Shown: in pieces, positions 26,035 through 35,505 of the stretch | Numbering within the stretch: the stretch's first letter is position 1 | Layout: each line of letters begins with the position of its first letter | Source of the DNA: Siminovitchia acidinfaciens | Lineage (GTDB): Bacteria; Bacillota; Bacilli; Bacillales; Bacillaceae_C | Direction of reading: 5' to 3' | DNA length: 64,000 nt | NCBI RefSeq assembly: GCF_003605385.1 | Contig: NZ_QYTV02000002.1 | Span: forward strand, 435,412 to 499,411 | The notes under the pieces: generated by a model | The model's input: the letters and a program-made list of their open reading frames with translations, nothing else | Told to the model about the DNA's origin: nothing | The model's database searches: none | Program-made: the position numbers and the translations under genes

Positions 26035-26363
26035 AACTCTGAGTTACTACTAAAAAACTGTCCAAAAATTCTTTTTTATGCGACCAGGCTTTTAAAAGGG
26101 GATAGCTTGATAAACGGAACCGTACCCTGCCCGCTGTTTGATATTCGTGCTCCTATCGGGACAAATTTGCAGATGCGTAACCATATGAACGACTTGGACA
26201 CTTTTTTGGGTCGGATAATCCTTTTGCATGACTGTTTGTCGCCTCTAATGCTTTTTCAGCAGTCGTACACCTGCCAGTACCATTTTTTCAAGCAGGGGTT
26301 AATAAACTTCGGGTGGTTCCACTCCCCGAAGTTTACAAAATCCGATGAGTGACAATGGCACGA
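26035..26363. other. intergenic stretch with a second hairpin, no gene seen
   Basis: About 330 bases between the acyl-CoA synthetase terminator and the RarD-like gene. The one clear structure is AAACTTCGGG paired with CCCGAAGTTT (26304-26334) without a T run. A plus-strand frame of 81 codons lacks a ribosome-binding site and a recognisable family. Confidence 0.5.
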
Positions 26364-26404
26364 TAAAAGCAGATGGGGAAAACAAATCGTTTTTCCATCT
26401 GCTT
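26364..26404 (-). terminator. acyl-CoA synthetase terminator
   Basis: On the minus strand AAGCAGATGGAAAAAC pairs with GTTTTCCCCATCTGCTT around a short loop and runs into TTTTAT, just past the synthetase stop codon. Confidence 0.85.
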
Positions 26405-26417
26405 CGAGGGACTTTGT

Positions 26418-27998
26418 TTAAAAGCCTTTTTTCTCTTTTTCGAGATTTCTCAGCTCAACACGTCGGATTTTTCCAGAGGCTGTTTTTGGCAGTTCCCTTA
26501 CAAACTCTATTTCCCGAGGGTATTTGTATGGTGCGGTCATCAGCTTTACGTGTTCTTGCAATTCCAATTTCAAGGATTCTTCATTGGAGTTTTCTTCTCT
26601 TAGTACGATAAAAGCTTTAACTACATTTCCTCTTACTTCATCAGGGGTGGCGACTACCGCACACTCTTGGACTGCCGGGTGTTTGATCAGGGCATCTTCA
26701 ACTTCGAAAGGCCCAATAGTATATCCCGAACTGATAATGATGTCATCACCGCGCCCTTCGAACCAAAAATAGCCGTCTGCATCCTTCTTTGCTCTATCAC
26801 CCGTAATATAATAGTCTCCCCTAAACTGCTTAGAAGTTCTTCCCGGGTCTTTGTAATACTTTTTAAAAAGGGATGGTGTAGCTTTATGAACAGCAATGTC
26901 ACCAACCTCGCCAGCACCGCAAATTTCTCCATATTCATTTACGATTTCAACGTTATTTCCAGGTGTAGGTTTTCCCATAGAGCCTGGTCTCAGCTCCATT
27001 TCCTTTGTAATGCCGAGAAGAAGTGTGTTCTCCGTCTGGCCATATCCATCTCTGACATTTACGCCGAAATGTTTTTTGAATACATCGATGACTTCCCTGT
27101 TTAACGGCTCACCTGCTGAAACAGCGCTGTGCAGATCCTCTAGTTTGAATTCGTCAAGATTGTCCACCTTGGCCATCAAACGGTATTCTGTTGGTGTGCA
27201 GCAAAGCACGTTCACTTTGTATTTATCCAATAGCATCAGGTATTTTTGAGGATCGAACTTCCCATTGTAGACAAACCCGGTTGCCCCCATGCCCAATACG
27301 GAAAGGAACGGGCTCCATATCCACTTTTGCCAGCCCGGTGCCGCGGTGGCCCATACAATATCATTCTCTTCGATGCATAACCATTTTACTGCAGCAGTCC
27401 TCAAGTGAGCATAGCCCCAGCCATGCGTATGGACAACACCCTTCGGGTTGCCTGTGGTTCCTGATGTATATGATAAGAACGCAGAGTCGCCGCTTTTAGT
27501 TTCTGCTGTTTTCAATCTATCATCAGCGTCTTCCGCCAGTTTCTCCAAGTGCCTCCAGCCCTCAGTTTCTCCACCAACAGAAAATTTTAGCAGCTGGTCG
27601 GCATTCTGAGCCTGGTCGACCTGGTCAACATACGGAATATATGTAACGACTGCTTTAACATCACCATGGCTAATTCTATATTCCAAGTCTTTTGTCTTAA
27701 GCATTTCCGAACTTGGAATGACGATCATTCCTGCCTTTAAGGCCGCGATGTAAACAGCATATGCTTCAATTAGACGCGGTACCATGACAAGAATCGTATC
27801 GCCTTTTTTCAATCCGGAAGACTTAAAAACATTTCCAATCTTATTTGCCCGCTTTAAAAGTTCCTCATATGTAATTTCTTTTGTTTCGCCGTTATCGCCT
27901 TCCCAGAGTATGGCCAACCGATCAGAGTTAACAGTATATTTTTCAAATTCATCGATGATATTATAATCATCTGGTGCAATCAAATCTTCTCTCTTCAT
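26418..27998 (-). CDS. mbcS: acyl-CoA synthetase (AcsM/MbcS, YtcI type)
   Basis: A 526-aa AMP-forming ligase of the ANL superfamily that activates short or medium (often branched) carboxylic acids to CoA thioesters. The phosphate loop SYTSGTTGNPKGVVHTHG, the GYGQTE motif, YYITGDRAKKDADGYFWFEGRGDD and the C-terminal catalytic Lys in KTASGKIRR are all present. I start at 27998 (MKREDLIAP), with GGGGAGG upstream, 12 codons after an upstream start that lacks such a site. It lies next to sspA, as ytcI does in B. subtilis. Chain-length preference is not readable from sequence. Confidence 0.88.
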   Translation of the reverse strand: MKREDLIAPDDYNIIDEFEKYTVNSDRLAILWEGDNGETKEITYEELLKRANKIGNVFKSSGLKKGDTILVMVPRLIEAYAVYIAALKAGMIVIPSSEMLKTKDLEYRISHGDVKAVVTYIPYVDQVDQAQNADQLLKFSVGGETEGWRHLEKLAEDADDRLKTAETKSGDSAFLSYTSGTTGNPKGVVHTHGWGYAHLRTAAVKWLCIEENDIVWATAAPGWQKWIWSPFLSVLGMGATGFVYNGKFDPQKYLMLLDKYKVNVLCCTPTEYRLMAKVDNLDEFKLEDLHSAVSAGEPLNREVIDVFKKHFGVNVRDGYGQTENTLLLGITKEMELRPGSMGKPTPGNNVEIVNEYGEICGAGEVGDIAVHKATPSLFKKYYKDPGRTSKQFRGDYYITGDRAKKDADGYFWFEGRGDDIIISSGYTIGPFEVEDALIKHPAVQECAVVATPDEVRGNVVKAFIVLREENSNEESLKLELQEHVKLMTAPYKYPREIEFVRELPKTASGKIRRVELRNLEKEKKGF

Positions 27999-28034
27999 AA
28001 TTATTTCCTCCCCATACGAAACTGTACACCCCAT

Positions 28035-28319
28035 TATACAAAATTATAAGAAATCTTTATATATTGAGCTGGTAATTTTCTTTTTCCAATATAAGAATAG
28101 CGCAGCGAGCTACCTTTGATCACAAGCACAAAACTAATAAGAGAGATTTTCATTCACCATTGCACCATGAGTTCGCTTTATTCAGCATTCCTTTGAAAGA
28201 TCCGAGGCTTCTCTTGATAAGCGGTGCGGCAAGAGTTCTTTCATCCTTGTGACAACGAGCCGCTAGCCCGCTATAGCTAGTCCAATCCAAAAGTACGTCC
28301 CCGTTTTTTGCACACGAAA
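28035..28319. other. intergenic stretch between mbcS and sspA, no gene seen
   Basis: About 285 bases with only short broken frames. I see no convincing promoter or repeat copy. It must contain the mbcS promoter on the minus strand, but I cannot place it. Confidence 0.5.
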
Positions 28320-28344
28320 GAAGCGGGGACGAAAGCCCCGCTTC
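28320..28344 (-). terminator. sspA terminator hairpin
   Basis: GAAGCGGGG pairs perfectly with CCCCGCTTC around a seven-base loop, 25 bases past the sspA stop. The T run is weak (CTTTCGTG). Confidence 0.65.
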
Positions 28345-28368
28345 TCCAAGCCATTCATATTAAATTTG

Positions 28369-28569
28369 TTATCTTGAATATCCGCCCATTTGTTGTTGAG
28401 CCATTGCTACAAGGCGCTTGGTGATCTCACCACCTACAGAACCGTTAGCACGTGAAGTGGTATCTGCTCCAAGGTTTACTCCAAACTCGCTTGCAATTTC
28501 AACTTTCATTTGATCAATCGCTTGTTCTGCCCCAGCAACAAGGATTTGGTTGCTATTGTTGTTTGCCAT
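28369..28569 (-). CDS. sspA: small acid-soluble spore protein, alpha/beta type
   Basis: A 66-aa DNA-binding protein that coats the chromosome of the dormant spore and protects it from UV and heat. The two family signatures are clear: [33 protein letters not shown], including the GPR protease cleavage region at the EIASEFGV segment, and a C-terminal [17 protein letters not shown] precedes the ATG. In B. subtilis it is transcribed by sigma-G in the forespore and lies beside thiI, as here. It supports assignment to a spore-former. Confidence 0.96.
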   Translation of the reverse strand: MANNNSNQILVAGAEQAIDQMKVEIASEFGVNLGADTTSRANGSVGGEITKRLVAMAQQQMGGYSR

Positions 28570-28671
28570 GTGTTTTCACCTCCTTGTAAGCCTATATTGT
28601 GCGAAAACACATGGCATCATTCAATAAATTGTTGGTAATTCTTCCTAGTTTCTGGAAGTTAACCATTTTTT

Positions 28672-29883
28672 TTAAAACAGATTAATATCCTTCTCATTCG
28701 ATGGCTCATTTCCGCTGCTTTTTATGACTATTGTTTCTGTCTCTTCTACAGCTTTAGCCAAAAGCGGTTCCCAGTCAAACTTGCTTTCAAAAGCAACGAT
28801 TTTTTCGGTCTTCGGCCGAGTTTTTGGAGCAGGAGGCGTAAAGATTGTACAGCAGTCTTCATAAGGCCTGTTGGAAATTTCCAGTGTATCAATTGCAGTT
28901 GCAATTTTAATAATCTCTACTTTATCCATTGCTATAAGCGGACGTAAAATCGGAGTGTTTGTCACTTCATTGATTGCAAGCATGCTTTCCATCGTTTGGC
29001 TTGCAACCTGCCCGAGGCTTTCACCATTAAAGATGGCAAGCGCATCATTTTTTTGTCGGATTTCATCCGCAATCCGCAGCATCATTCTGCGGGTGGATGT
29101 CATCGTATAGCCTTCAGGTATTTTCTCATGTATTTTTTCCTGGATTTCTGTAAACGGGACGATATGGACTTTGATCCGTCCGGTAAATTGAGCGAGTTTA
29201 CCAGCAATATCAAGCACCTTTTGCTTCGCTCTTTCACTTGTATACGGCGGGCTATGAAAATGAACAGCCTCTATATCAACACCACGCTTCATTGCCAAAA
29301 AGCCTGCTACAGGACTATCGATCCCTCCAGAAAGCATCAAGATTCCTTTTCCGGAAGATCTGGCTGGAAAACCGCCCTGGCCTTGTACAACCTCTCCGGA
29401 AATAAATGCTCCTTCGCCTCTTATTTCAACAATTACATTAATATCTGGTTTTTTTACATCAACAGTAATATCTTCAACATTGATCAAAATGTGCGAACCA
29501 ACTTCATAATTCAGCTGATGTGTGTCATATTCGAATGATTTATCAGCGCGACGGGCTGATATTTTAAAAGTTTGACCAGGGCTGTGGGCTTTTTTTACCA
29601 CATGAAGCGCTGCAGCCTTTATTTGATTAAGATCTTTTTCTGTCCTGATCGCGGGACTGAAGGATTGAATGCCAAACACTCTGGCAAGTTGTTCTTTCAC
29701 CTGATCATACGGCTCTCCATTCAATAGGACATACATTCTGTCATGCATCGTTTCAATCTTTGTCTGTGGGAATTCCCGAAGCAGGATCTGAATGTTGTTT
29801 TTTAGCTTTCTGACAAAGAACTTTCGATTTCTTCCTTTTAATGTCAACTCACCATATCTGATCAATATTCTGTCATAATTCAT
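28672..29883 (-). CDS. thiI: tRNA 4-thiouridine synthase ThiI
   Basis: Adenylates U8 of tRNA and inserts sulfur to give 4-thiouridine. The 403-aa protein has an N-terminal ferredoxin-like region, a THUMP domain (residues about 60-165) and a PP-loop ATPase domain with SGGIDSPVAGFLAMKRG. Like other Bacillus ThiI it lacks the C-terminal rhodanese domain of the E. coli enzyme, so sulfur must come directly from the partner desulfurase. That partner, nifZ, overlaps it by four bases (ATGA). Confidence 0.95.
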   Translation of the reverse strand: MNYDRILIRYGELTLKGRNRKFFVRKLKNNIQILLREFPQTKIETMHDRMYVLLNGEPYDQVKEQLARVFGIQSFSPAIRTEKDLNQIKAAALHVVKKAHSPGQTFKISARRADKSFEYDTHQLNYEVGSHILINVEDITVDVKKPDINVIVEIRGEGAFISGEVVQGQGGFPARSSGKGILMLSGGIDSPVAGFLAMKRGVDIEAVHFHSPPYTSERAKQKVLDIAGKLAQFTGRIKVHIVPFTEIQEKIHEKIPEGYTMTSTRRMMLRIADEIRQKNDALAIFNGESLGQVASQTMESMLAINEVTNTPILRPLIAMDKVEIIKIATAIDTLEISNRPYEDCCTIFTPPAPKTRPKTEKIVAFESKFDWEPLLAKAVEETETIVIKSSGNEPSNEKDINLF

Positions 29884-31031
29884 TTATTTCGCCTCATTAC
29901 TTTATTTAATCTATCCATAACTTGTTTTAGTGATTGTACCATTTGGCCGGCTTCTACCAGGGTGTTTTCGTGGGAAAGGCTGATCCTTATGGCGCCTGTG
30001 GTTTCCTCATCCGGCACACCCATTGCTGTTAATGTTCCGCTTGGAGTTTTATCTTTTGATGAACATGCGCTTGTTGTTGAGATATAAATCCCTTGCTCCG
30101 CAAGCGCGTGAACAATGACTTCACCTTTTAATCCAACAGCTGAAACATTTACAATATGCGGGGCGGAATGCTCTTTCGGAGTATGGATTACAAGATTCGG
30201 CATTTTTTCCAGTTGATCAATGATAAAATTACGGATTTCCATCAAGTTTTCCGTGTTAGCCTTCCTTTTATCCTCCGCCATTCGAAAAGCTTTGGCCATG
30301 GCAACAATGCCGCCGGTATTTTCCGTACCGCTCCTTACTTTCTGTTCCTGGTTTCCACCGGATATTAGCGGGGCGATTTTCACACCGTTTTTCACAAATA
30401 GAAAACCATTGCCTTTCAACCCATGAAATTTGTGTGCGGAAAAAGTGCAGAAATCAATATGGGAGCCGTAAATGTTTAGTGGAACTTTGCAAGCCCCCTG
30501 AACATTATCGACATGGAAAAGCACCTTCGGAAAATCTTTTAAACGGCTGCCGATTTCCTGGATAGGCTGAATTGTTCCCACTTCGTTGTTGACATGGATC
30601 ATCGACACAAGGATTGTTTTATCTGTGATTGCGCGAATTACATCATCAGGTGAAACTCGGCCATCTTTATCTACATCTATATAAGTGATATCAAACCCGA
30701 GCGTCCGCAGTTGTTCACAAGCATCCCGCACAGATGGATGCTCGACACTTGTCGTGATGATATGATTTCCCCGGCTCCGGTGCATCAGCGCAGTCCCTTT
30801 TATAGCCAGATTATTGCTTTCTGATCCACCTGAAGTAAAATAAATCTCATTTGAGTGGACACCGGCCAATTGGGCGATCTGTTCCCGTGCTGTTGTGAGC
30901 AATTGTTCAGCCCTTCCACCAAGAGCATGAAGCGAGGAAGGATTTCCAAAAAAATCGCGATTCACCTGAACAAACGCTTGAAGCACTTCTTCATATGGCT
31001 TGGTTGTTGCACTGTTGTCAAAATATATCAT
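29880..31031 (-). CDS. nifZ: cysteine desulfurase, NifZ type
   Basis: A 380-aa PLP-dependent class V aminotransferase-fold enzyme that removes sulfur from cysteine and passes it to ThiI. It begins MIYFDNSATTKPYEEV; the PLP lysine lies in FSAHKFHGLKGNGFLFV and the persulfide-carrying Cys in STTSACSSKDKTPSG. I start at 31031, where other NifS proteins start, with GGGTGG upstream; an ATG 13 codons earlier would add an atypical tail. The ATGA overlap with thiI indicates translational coupling of the pair. Confidence 0.93.
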   Translation of the reverse strand: MIYFDNSATTKPYEEVLQAFVQVNRDFFGNPSSLHALGGRAEQLLTTAREQIAQLAGVHSNEIYFTSGGSESNNLAIKGTALMHRSRGNHIITTSVEHPSVRDACEQLRTLGFDITYIDVDKDGRVSPDDVIRAITDKTILVSMIHVNNEVGTIQPIQEIGSRLKDFPKVLFHVDNVQGACKVPLNIYGSHIDFCTFSAHKFHGLKGNGFLFVKNGVKIAPLISGGNQEQKVRSGTENTGGIVAMAKAFRMAEDKRKANTENLMEIRNFIIDQLEKMPNLVIHTPKEHSAPHIVNVSAVGLKGEVIVHALAEQGIYISTTSACSSKDKTPSGTLTAMGVPDEETTGAIRISLSHENTLVEAGQMVQSLKQVMDRLNKVMRRNK

Positions 31032-31223
31032 ATAAGGCCACCCACTAACCTGTTTCATTATTATAATCAATCATAAATATTATCACATGAAAGCCATAAT
31101 TTAAATATGAGATGGCCGTAAAATTATCGAAAAACTGTGAGCCTGTATTTTCGTAATCCGCGGGCATCGAAGCGCGCCGCAGCCCCTAGGAGCCTGGCGC
31201 GTTCCAATACATACAGCTTTATG

Positions 31224-31256
31224 AAAAAAAGAGCCCTTCATTAAGAAGCGCTCTCT
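31224..31256 (-). terminator. ezrA terminator
   Basis: On the minus strand AGAGC-GCTTC pairs with GAAG-GGCTCT and is followed by seven T residues, shortly past the ezrA stop. Confidence 0.85.
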
Positions 31257-31267
31257 TCCCTTAAATA

Positions 31268-32977
31268 TTACAATTGAATTTCTTCGTTAAACATCTCTTC
31301 AATCTTTTTCAATGCGCCGGGCTCCACTTTTTCTACCGCAGTAGCTGCCTGTTCAAGAGAGGAGCGGTATTCGTAATTTCGAAAAGCCGCTTCCGCTTTT
31401 TCAAGGTCCGCTCTAAGCTGAGGGTATCTCCCCCTATACCTGTTTCCGTATTGGATGACCTGCTCCGCAAGACGGGCATTCTCGATATGCTCTTCCGTCC
31501 GGCCGTATAGATGATCAACTGTATCGGTCGCCTCGAATAAATGGCTTTGTACAGATTTCATGTTCAATGGTTTTTCATGGAGGCTTTTGAAAACATCCTC
31601 AATTTGCTCGGAGGCTTGCTCATAAAGTGATTCAATATCGTTTGGCAGTCCCGGCATCCTGCTTTTTTGTACGAGCCTGGCAATATCACTTACTTTCTTT
31701 TTCAAGTGGGTGATTTTCTCCCTTGCTTCCAATTCATCCTTGCGCAAGCTTTGGAGACGTTCCGCAAATAGATGTTGCTTGGTTTCCAATTTTTCCAGCC
31801 CGCTTTCAATTTCATTTAACTCTGCGCTTAACGAAGTAAAAGCTGATTGGTCTTCCTGCATTTTAGCTACAAGAAGCTCGTAGCGTCTCATAAGCTGACC
31901 CAGGCTCTTTTCGAGTTCCTGCGGTACATTCAAATCGTTATCCAACAGTTGATAGCTCTCCTGAACAAGTTCCGTTTCAGATTTAAGCTCTTCGTTTGTT
32001 TCTAGCAACTTGTTCAAATAGCTTTCCGTCTGTTCATTTTTTTGAAGAACATAGTGTCTTGCATAGACTTCCTTTTCCAAAAGGTCGTAAAGCAATTCAA
32101 TCTGCTCCTTCATCTCTTCCAGCCCTTCGGTCACCTCATCAACCTCTGTTTGAATAAGGAACTCTCTGTATGCTTTCAGCTCCTTGTCCATTTTTTCCAT
32201 CATGGCTTCCATTTGGATATGTTCTAGAACATATCCTTGTTCCAGCATTTCCTTATAGCCTTGAAGAAGTTCGTCTTTTTGGGAAGGGATGATTGTTTGA
32301 CAGTCTGTAAGCAAATCTGGGATCTTTTCCATTCTGTATATTAAGCCGTCAAGTTCTTCAGTCAGCGCTACTACCTCGCTGCGCGCTTCAATATAATCCC
32401 CTTCCTCAGTCAACGTCTCATAGTTTGAGATTTTTTCTGCCGCTACATTCAATTTCTCTTCCAATTTTTTTGAAGTTTCCCCAAATGTATGGGATTCAGT
32501 GAGCAGGCGTTTTTTTGCTGAGTTGTACTTTTCTCTCAGGCTTTCAATATCCGTCCGATTCTTTTCCTCACTGTCCGTCAGTACCTTCAATTCATCAAGA
32601 ATTTTTTGAATCTGCTCATTGATATGTATTAGTTCGCTTTCAATCTTTCCCAGAGTTTCCTTCACTTTTTTGAAGTTGAATTTATCCGTATATTCTTCAG
32701 CATCAAAAAGAAGTTCATCGATATGCGGAAGTTGAACAGTGATTATTTCATCCCACGCCTGGCGCCAGCTTTCGAACAGCTCCTCTGTTTTCCCCGTCAT
32801 GTTCAACTGTTTCACCTTTGCGAGTTTCTCGACAATAGGCTTGTTCATCGTTTCCATTTTCCTGGCTTCCAGCTGGTCTATCTCCTTATAGTATTTTTTC
32901 CTAATCATATATCCGATTATGACAATAATAATGACAAAAATTATTGCACTGATGACGAGTTCCACACCATATTTCAT
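31268..32977 (-). CDS. ezrA: septation ring formation regulator EzrA
   Basis: A 569-aa membrane-anchored protein that binds FtsZ and prevents extra polar Z rings; it also helps recruit penicillin-binding proteins. One N-terminal transmembrane helix (ELVISAIIFVIIIVIIGYMI, residues about 5-24) is followed by long spectrin-like coiled-coil repeats rich in Glu, Lys and Leu. The C-terminus carries the conserved EHIENARLAEQVIQYGNRYRGRYP segment of the family. Position between nifZ and refZ (yttP) matches B. subtilis, apart from absent braB and hisJ genes. It is monocistronic with its own terminator. Confidence 0.95.
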   Translation of the reverse strand: MKYGVELVISAIIFVIIIVIIGYMIRKKYYKEIDQLEARKMETMNKPIVEKLAKVKQLNMTGKTEELFESWRQAWDEIITVQLPHIDELLFDAEEYTDKFNFKKVKETLGKIESELIHINEQIQKILDELKVLTDSEEKNRTDIESLREKYNSAKKRLLTESHTFGETSKKLEEKLNVAAEKISNYETLTEEGDYIEARSEVVALTEELDGLIYRMEKIPDLLTDCQTIIPSQKDELLQGYKEMLEQGYVLEHIQMEAMMEKMDKELKAYREFLIQTEVDEVTEGLEEMKEQIELLYDLLEKEVYARHYVLQKNEQTESYLNKLLETNEELKSETELVQESYQLLDNDLNVPQELEKSLGQLMRRYELLVAKMQEDQSAFTSLSAELNEIESGLEKLETKQHLFAERLQSLRKDELEAREKITHLKKKVSDIARLVQKSRMPGLPNDIESLYEQASEQIEDVFKSLHEKPLNMKSVQSHLFEATDTVDHLYGRTEEHIENARLAEQVIQYGNRYRGRYPQLRADLEKAEAAFRNYEYRSSLEQAATAVEKVEPGALKKIEEMFNEEIQL

Positions 32978-33149
32978 TATCTGTCTCCTGCTCCTTCCAT
33001 CATTCAGCGAAAAACTATGTATATCAAACCGTTAATTGTAAAAGTTATGTCCTTCTATGATACCATGACAGCGACATTTTTTGACGCATAAATGCAATTT
33101 TTCTATCGTTTTTTTGCTTTTATTTACGCGAAAAAAAGAAAAATGCTTA

Positions 33150-33395
33150 TCGCGCACCCTTAGGCGACAAACACAAGACAAATTACGCAGAAGAAGCGTT
33201 TCAACCACCATAATCAAGCTGCTGCATCAAACACTTTATGTGAAGACTTATCGAGTAAACTTCGTGCAGATATACGACGAGGCGAAACAAAAGCTTCCTT
33301 GAATTAGCAAATGTCGCAGCTGCATAGGCGTCTGGCCGATTCAAACCGTGACATCCTGTCGCTTCAGTGCCACTAGCGCGTCCTGCGGGTCGACA
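33150..33395 (+). repeat. dispersed element family A, degenerate copy A8
   Basis: A heavily mutated long copy downstream of refZ. AAACTTCGTGCAG-like, CGACGAGGCGAAAC, AAGCTTCCTTGAATTAGC and the end segment CAGTGCCACTAGCGCGTCCTG still match the better copies, but both hairpins are damaged. The frames running through it are not genes. Confidence 0.6.
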
Positions 33396-33540
33396 CCTAT
33401 TACCGCTCGAAAGAGATAACGCTTTTCCTCCGTGCGGTGTAACGCTGCCGAAGCTTCCTTGTCCATTCGCTTCGCCTGCTCTAGCTTTAGCACTTCCTGT
33501 GCGCCAGTGGCACTTGACCTCCTATCCGTTGGAGCTTGGC
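33396..33540 (-). repeat. dispersed element family B, copy B1
   Basis: A second repeat type. On the minus strand it shares a run of about 55 bases (AAGCTTCGGCAGCGTTACAC, CGCACGGAGGAAAAGCGTTA, then TCTTTCGAG) with the copy at 46838-47050, with few differences. It is fused directly to the degenerate family A copy A8. Confidence 0.7.
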
Positions 33541-33589
33541 AAATCAAATCATTACTAACTTGTTGCTTTCTTAAAACTAAAAAACGCAA

Positions 33590-33622
33590 AAAAAGAAAAA
33601 GCTGCCCGAAGTAAAAGGCAGC
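33590..33622 (-). terminator. refZ terminator
   Basis: On the minus strand GCTGCC pairs with GGCAGC and is followed by TTTTTCTTTTTTT, a few bases past the refZ stop. Confidence 0.85.
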
Positions 33623-33627
33623 GATTT

Positions 33628-34290
33628 TCACACAGTCTTGATTGCAGGTGCAGGAAGACGAGCCACATACAAAGCGCTTTTTTGAACGTTCACGGCCGAT
33701 TGAAGCCATTCAATGATCGATCCATAATATTTTTCTATAAAATAAGACTCCTTGGGATGCATCCCCCATACTTCGCTTACATATTGGCTGTTTAAAAACG
33801 GGGTGGATAGCATTCCTTTCAATTGAATAATCAGCATGCCGACAGGTAATATGGAGTGTTTTTCTCCAACAGCAGCAGATGTCAAAGTTTTAAAGTAATA
33901 CCTCTCCTTCATCAAGTAGGATGAAATGATTTCACGCGACACCTGGGAATCAATAGTGATTTCCCTCCAGACAAGCCGAGAAAGCAAATGATTTTCGCTC
34001 TGAAAAACGAGCACTTTCCTAATGGCCCGATGTAGACATATCTCCGGGTCTTCCCATTCAATTTTTCGTTTTTCCTCTTCCAACAAGGATAGATAGGGCT
34101 CAAAAAAGCTGACTAGACAGGCCTCCAGCAGCCCTTGTTTTCCCTGGAAATAATAAGAGATGTTTGCCGGGTTCAGTTTTGCCCTAGCTGCTATATCGCG
34201 GATTGTCGTCCCCCTGAAACCTTTACTCGTAAATAGTTCAATGGCCGCTTCAATAATGGACTCCTTTGTTTTTCCTGCTTGAACAAACAA
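33628..34290 (-). CDS. refZ: TetR-fold forespore capture / FtsZ regulator RefZ (YttP)
   Basis: A 220-aa protein with an N-terminal TetR helix-turn-helix (IIEAAIELFTSKGFRGTTIRDIAARAKLNPANISYYFQGKQGLLEA). In B. subtilis RefZ binds sites around the origin, inhibits FtsZ and helps place the septum for correct chromosome capture in the forespore. Identification rests on this N-terminus, the length and the position between ezrA and rpsD. Translation starts at a TTG with GGGAGGG upstream. A generic TetR regulator is the alternative reading. Confidence 0.82.
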   Translation of the reverse strand: MFVQAGKTKESIIEAAIELFTSKGFRGTTIRDIAARAKLNPANISYYFQGKQGLLEACLVSFFEPYLSLLEEEKRKIEWEDPEICLHRAIRKVLVFQSENHLLSRLVWREITIDSQVSREIISSYLMKERYYFKTLTSAAVGEKHSILPVGMLIIQLKGMLSTPFLNSQYVSEVWGMHPKESYFIEKYYGSIIEWLQSAVNVQKSALYVARLPAPAIKTV

Positions 34291-34481
34291 CGCGGGCCCT
34301 CCCTTTTTGTAACATTATCATTCCATAAACCCATTAAGGTAAATTGCAAAATTAGGAAAGTAGACTCAACTTTAATATATAAATTCGGCTTCAAACGATT
34401 ATTCTCCTGCGAAAATTACTCGACAGATTTTTTCCAATTCTGCTAAGATCATCGAATAGAAATCGAATTTCCGAGACTTCC
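34291..34481. other. AT-rich gap between refZ and the rpsD promoter
   Basis: About 190 bases that must hold the divergent refZ promoter. I see no gene, repeat or clear operator here. Confidence 0.5.
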
Positions 34482-34510
34482 TTGACTTTTATTTTTTGGG
34501 GAACTATAAT
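34482..34510 (+). promoter_or_regulatory. strong sigma-A promoter of rpsD
   Basis: TTGACT and TATAAT are separated by exactly 17 bases, 190 bases before the rpsD start codon. Confidence 0.9.
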
Positions 34511-34516
34511 ATTCTT

Positions 34517-34701
34517 TGTGTGTAAAATAAATGCAGCCTTGATGGATATTCTGTTGATCGTATTTTGTTCCTCGAATCTTGAGGTGTATCGCGTAACCCG
34601 CTGCTGCTAGGGCGAGGGTACATGAAAACAAAATACCCAGCATTGTATTCTCGCAACGGTTTTTATTTTACAACAAAATAAAACCTAAGGAGGAGTCTTC
34701 T
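34517..34701 (+). promoter_or_regulatory. rpsD leader, probable S4-binding mRNA structure
   Basis: A transcribed leader of about 185 bases separates the rpsD promoter from the start codon and contains GC-rich segments (CGCGTAACCCGCTGCTGC, GGGCGAGGG) able to fold. In B. subtilis the rpsD leader binds S4 and represses its own translation. The same role is inferred from position and length; I did not verify the fold. Confidence 0.55.
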
Positions 34702-35304
34702 ATGGCTCGTTATACTGGTCCAAGCTGGAAAATTTCCCGCCGTCTAGGAATTTCACTTAGCGGAACTGGAAAAGAATTAGAAAAGCGCCCTTATGCGCCA
34801 GGACAACATGGTCCTAACCAACGTAAAAAACACTCTGAATATGGTCTTCAGTTGCAAGAAAAGCAAAAACTCCGTCATATGTACGGTGTTACTGAGCGCC
34901 AATTCAAAAACACATTTAACAGAGCAGGAAAAATGCAAGGTAAGCACGGTGTTAACTTCATGATTCTTCTTGAACAACGCCTTGACAATATCGTTTACCG
35001 TCTTGGCCTAGCGCGTACTCGCCGTCAAGCTCGTCAGCTTGTTAACCACGGACACATCCTTGTTGATGGACGTCGTGTAGACATCCCATCTTACAAAGTG
35101 ACTCCTGGTCAAACAGTAAGCGTACGTGAAAAATCAAGAAACCTTGATATCATCAAAGAATCAGTTGAAGCGACAAACTTCGTTCCTGACTACGTTTCTT
35201 TTGATGCAGACAAGCTTGAAGGATCTTTGACACGCCTTCCTGAGCGTTCAGAGCTTCCTGCTGAAATTAACGAAGCATTCATCGTTGAGTTCTACTCACG
35301 TTAA
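34702..35304 (+). CDS. rpsD: 30S ribosomal protein S4
   Basis: A 200-aa ribosomal protein that binds 16S rRNA early in 30S assembly. It begins [25 protein letters not shown] and has the S4 RNA-binding domain at residues about 90-155 ([41 protein letters not shown]). AAGGAGGAG gives an optimal ribosome-binding site. It is monocistronic between a strong promoter and a strong terminator. Codon use is biased toward highly expressed codons compared with its neighbours. Confidence 0.98.
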   Translation: MARYTGPSWKISRRLGISLSGTGKELEKRPYAPGQHGPNQRKKHSEYGLQLQEKQKLRHMYGVTERQFKNTFNRAGKMQGKHGVNFMILLEQRLDNIVYRLGLARTRRQARQLVNHGHILVDGRRVDIPSYKVTPGQTVSVREKSRNLDIIKESVEATNFVPDYVSFDADKLEGSLTRLPERSELPAEINEAFIVEFYSR

Positions 35305-35333
35305 TAAAATCACTGTGTTGAACGCAGTGTTTA

Positions 35334-35375
35334 AAAAGTCCCAAACCCTTGGTATCTAGAGGGTTTGGGACTTTT
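35334..35375 (+). terminator. rpsD terminator
   Basis: AAAAGTCCCAAACCCT pairs perfectly with AGGGTTTGGGACTTTT around a ten-base loop and ends in T residues, 30 bases past the stop codon. Confidence 0.92.
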
Positions 35376-35505
35376 GTTATTTCAGGTCTGTAAATTATCG
35401 TATTACGAAGAATAATTTTGGGACAAGATCTTTCAGTAAAGCACCTATTTAACTTAATTGTTGATTAAATTAATGATGTTATTTGAATTTATTTTTCGAT
35501 TATTC

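Noticed and set aside
26107-26352. Plus-strand frame of 81 codons between the RarD-like and mbcS genes
   Set aside because: No ribosome-binding site and no resemblance to a known protein; it runs through a hairpin.
33341-33709. Minus-strand frame of 122 codons overlapping refZ
   Set aside because: It runs through the refZ terminator and two degenerate repeats and lacks a ribosome-binding site.
33628-34290. Drug-efflux TetR regulator
   Set aside because: There is no adjacent transporter, and position and N-terminus fit RefZ better.
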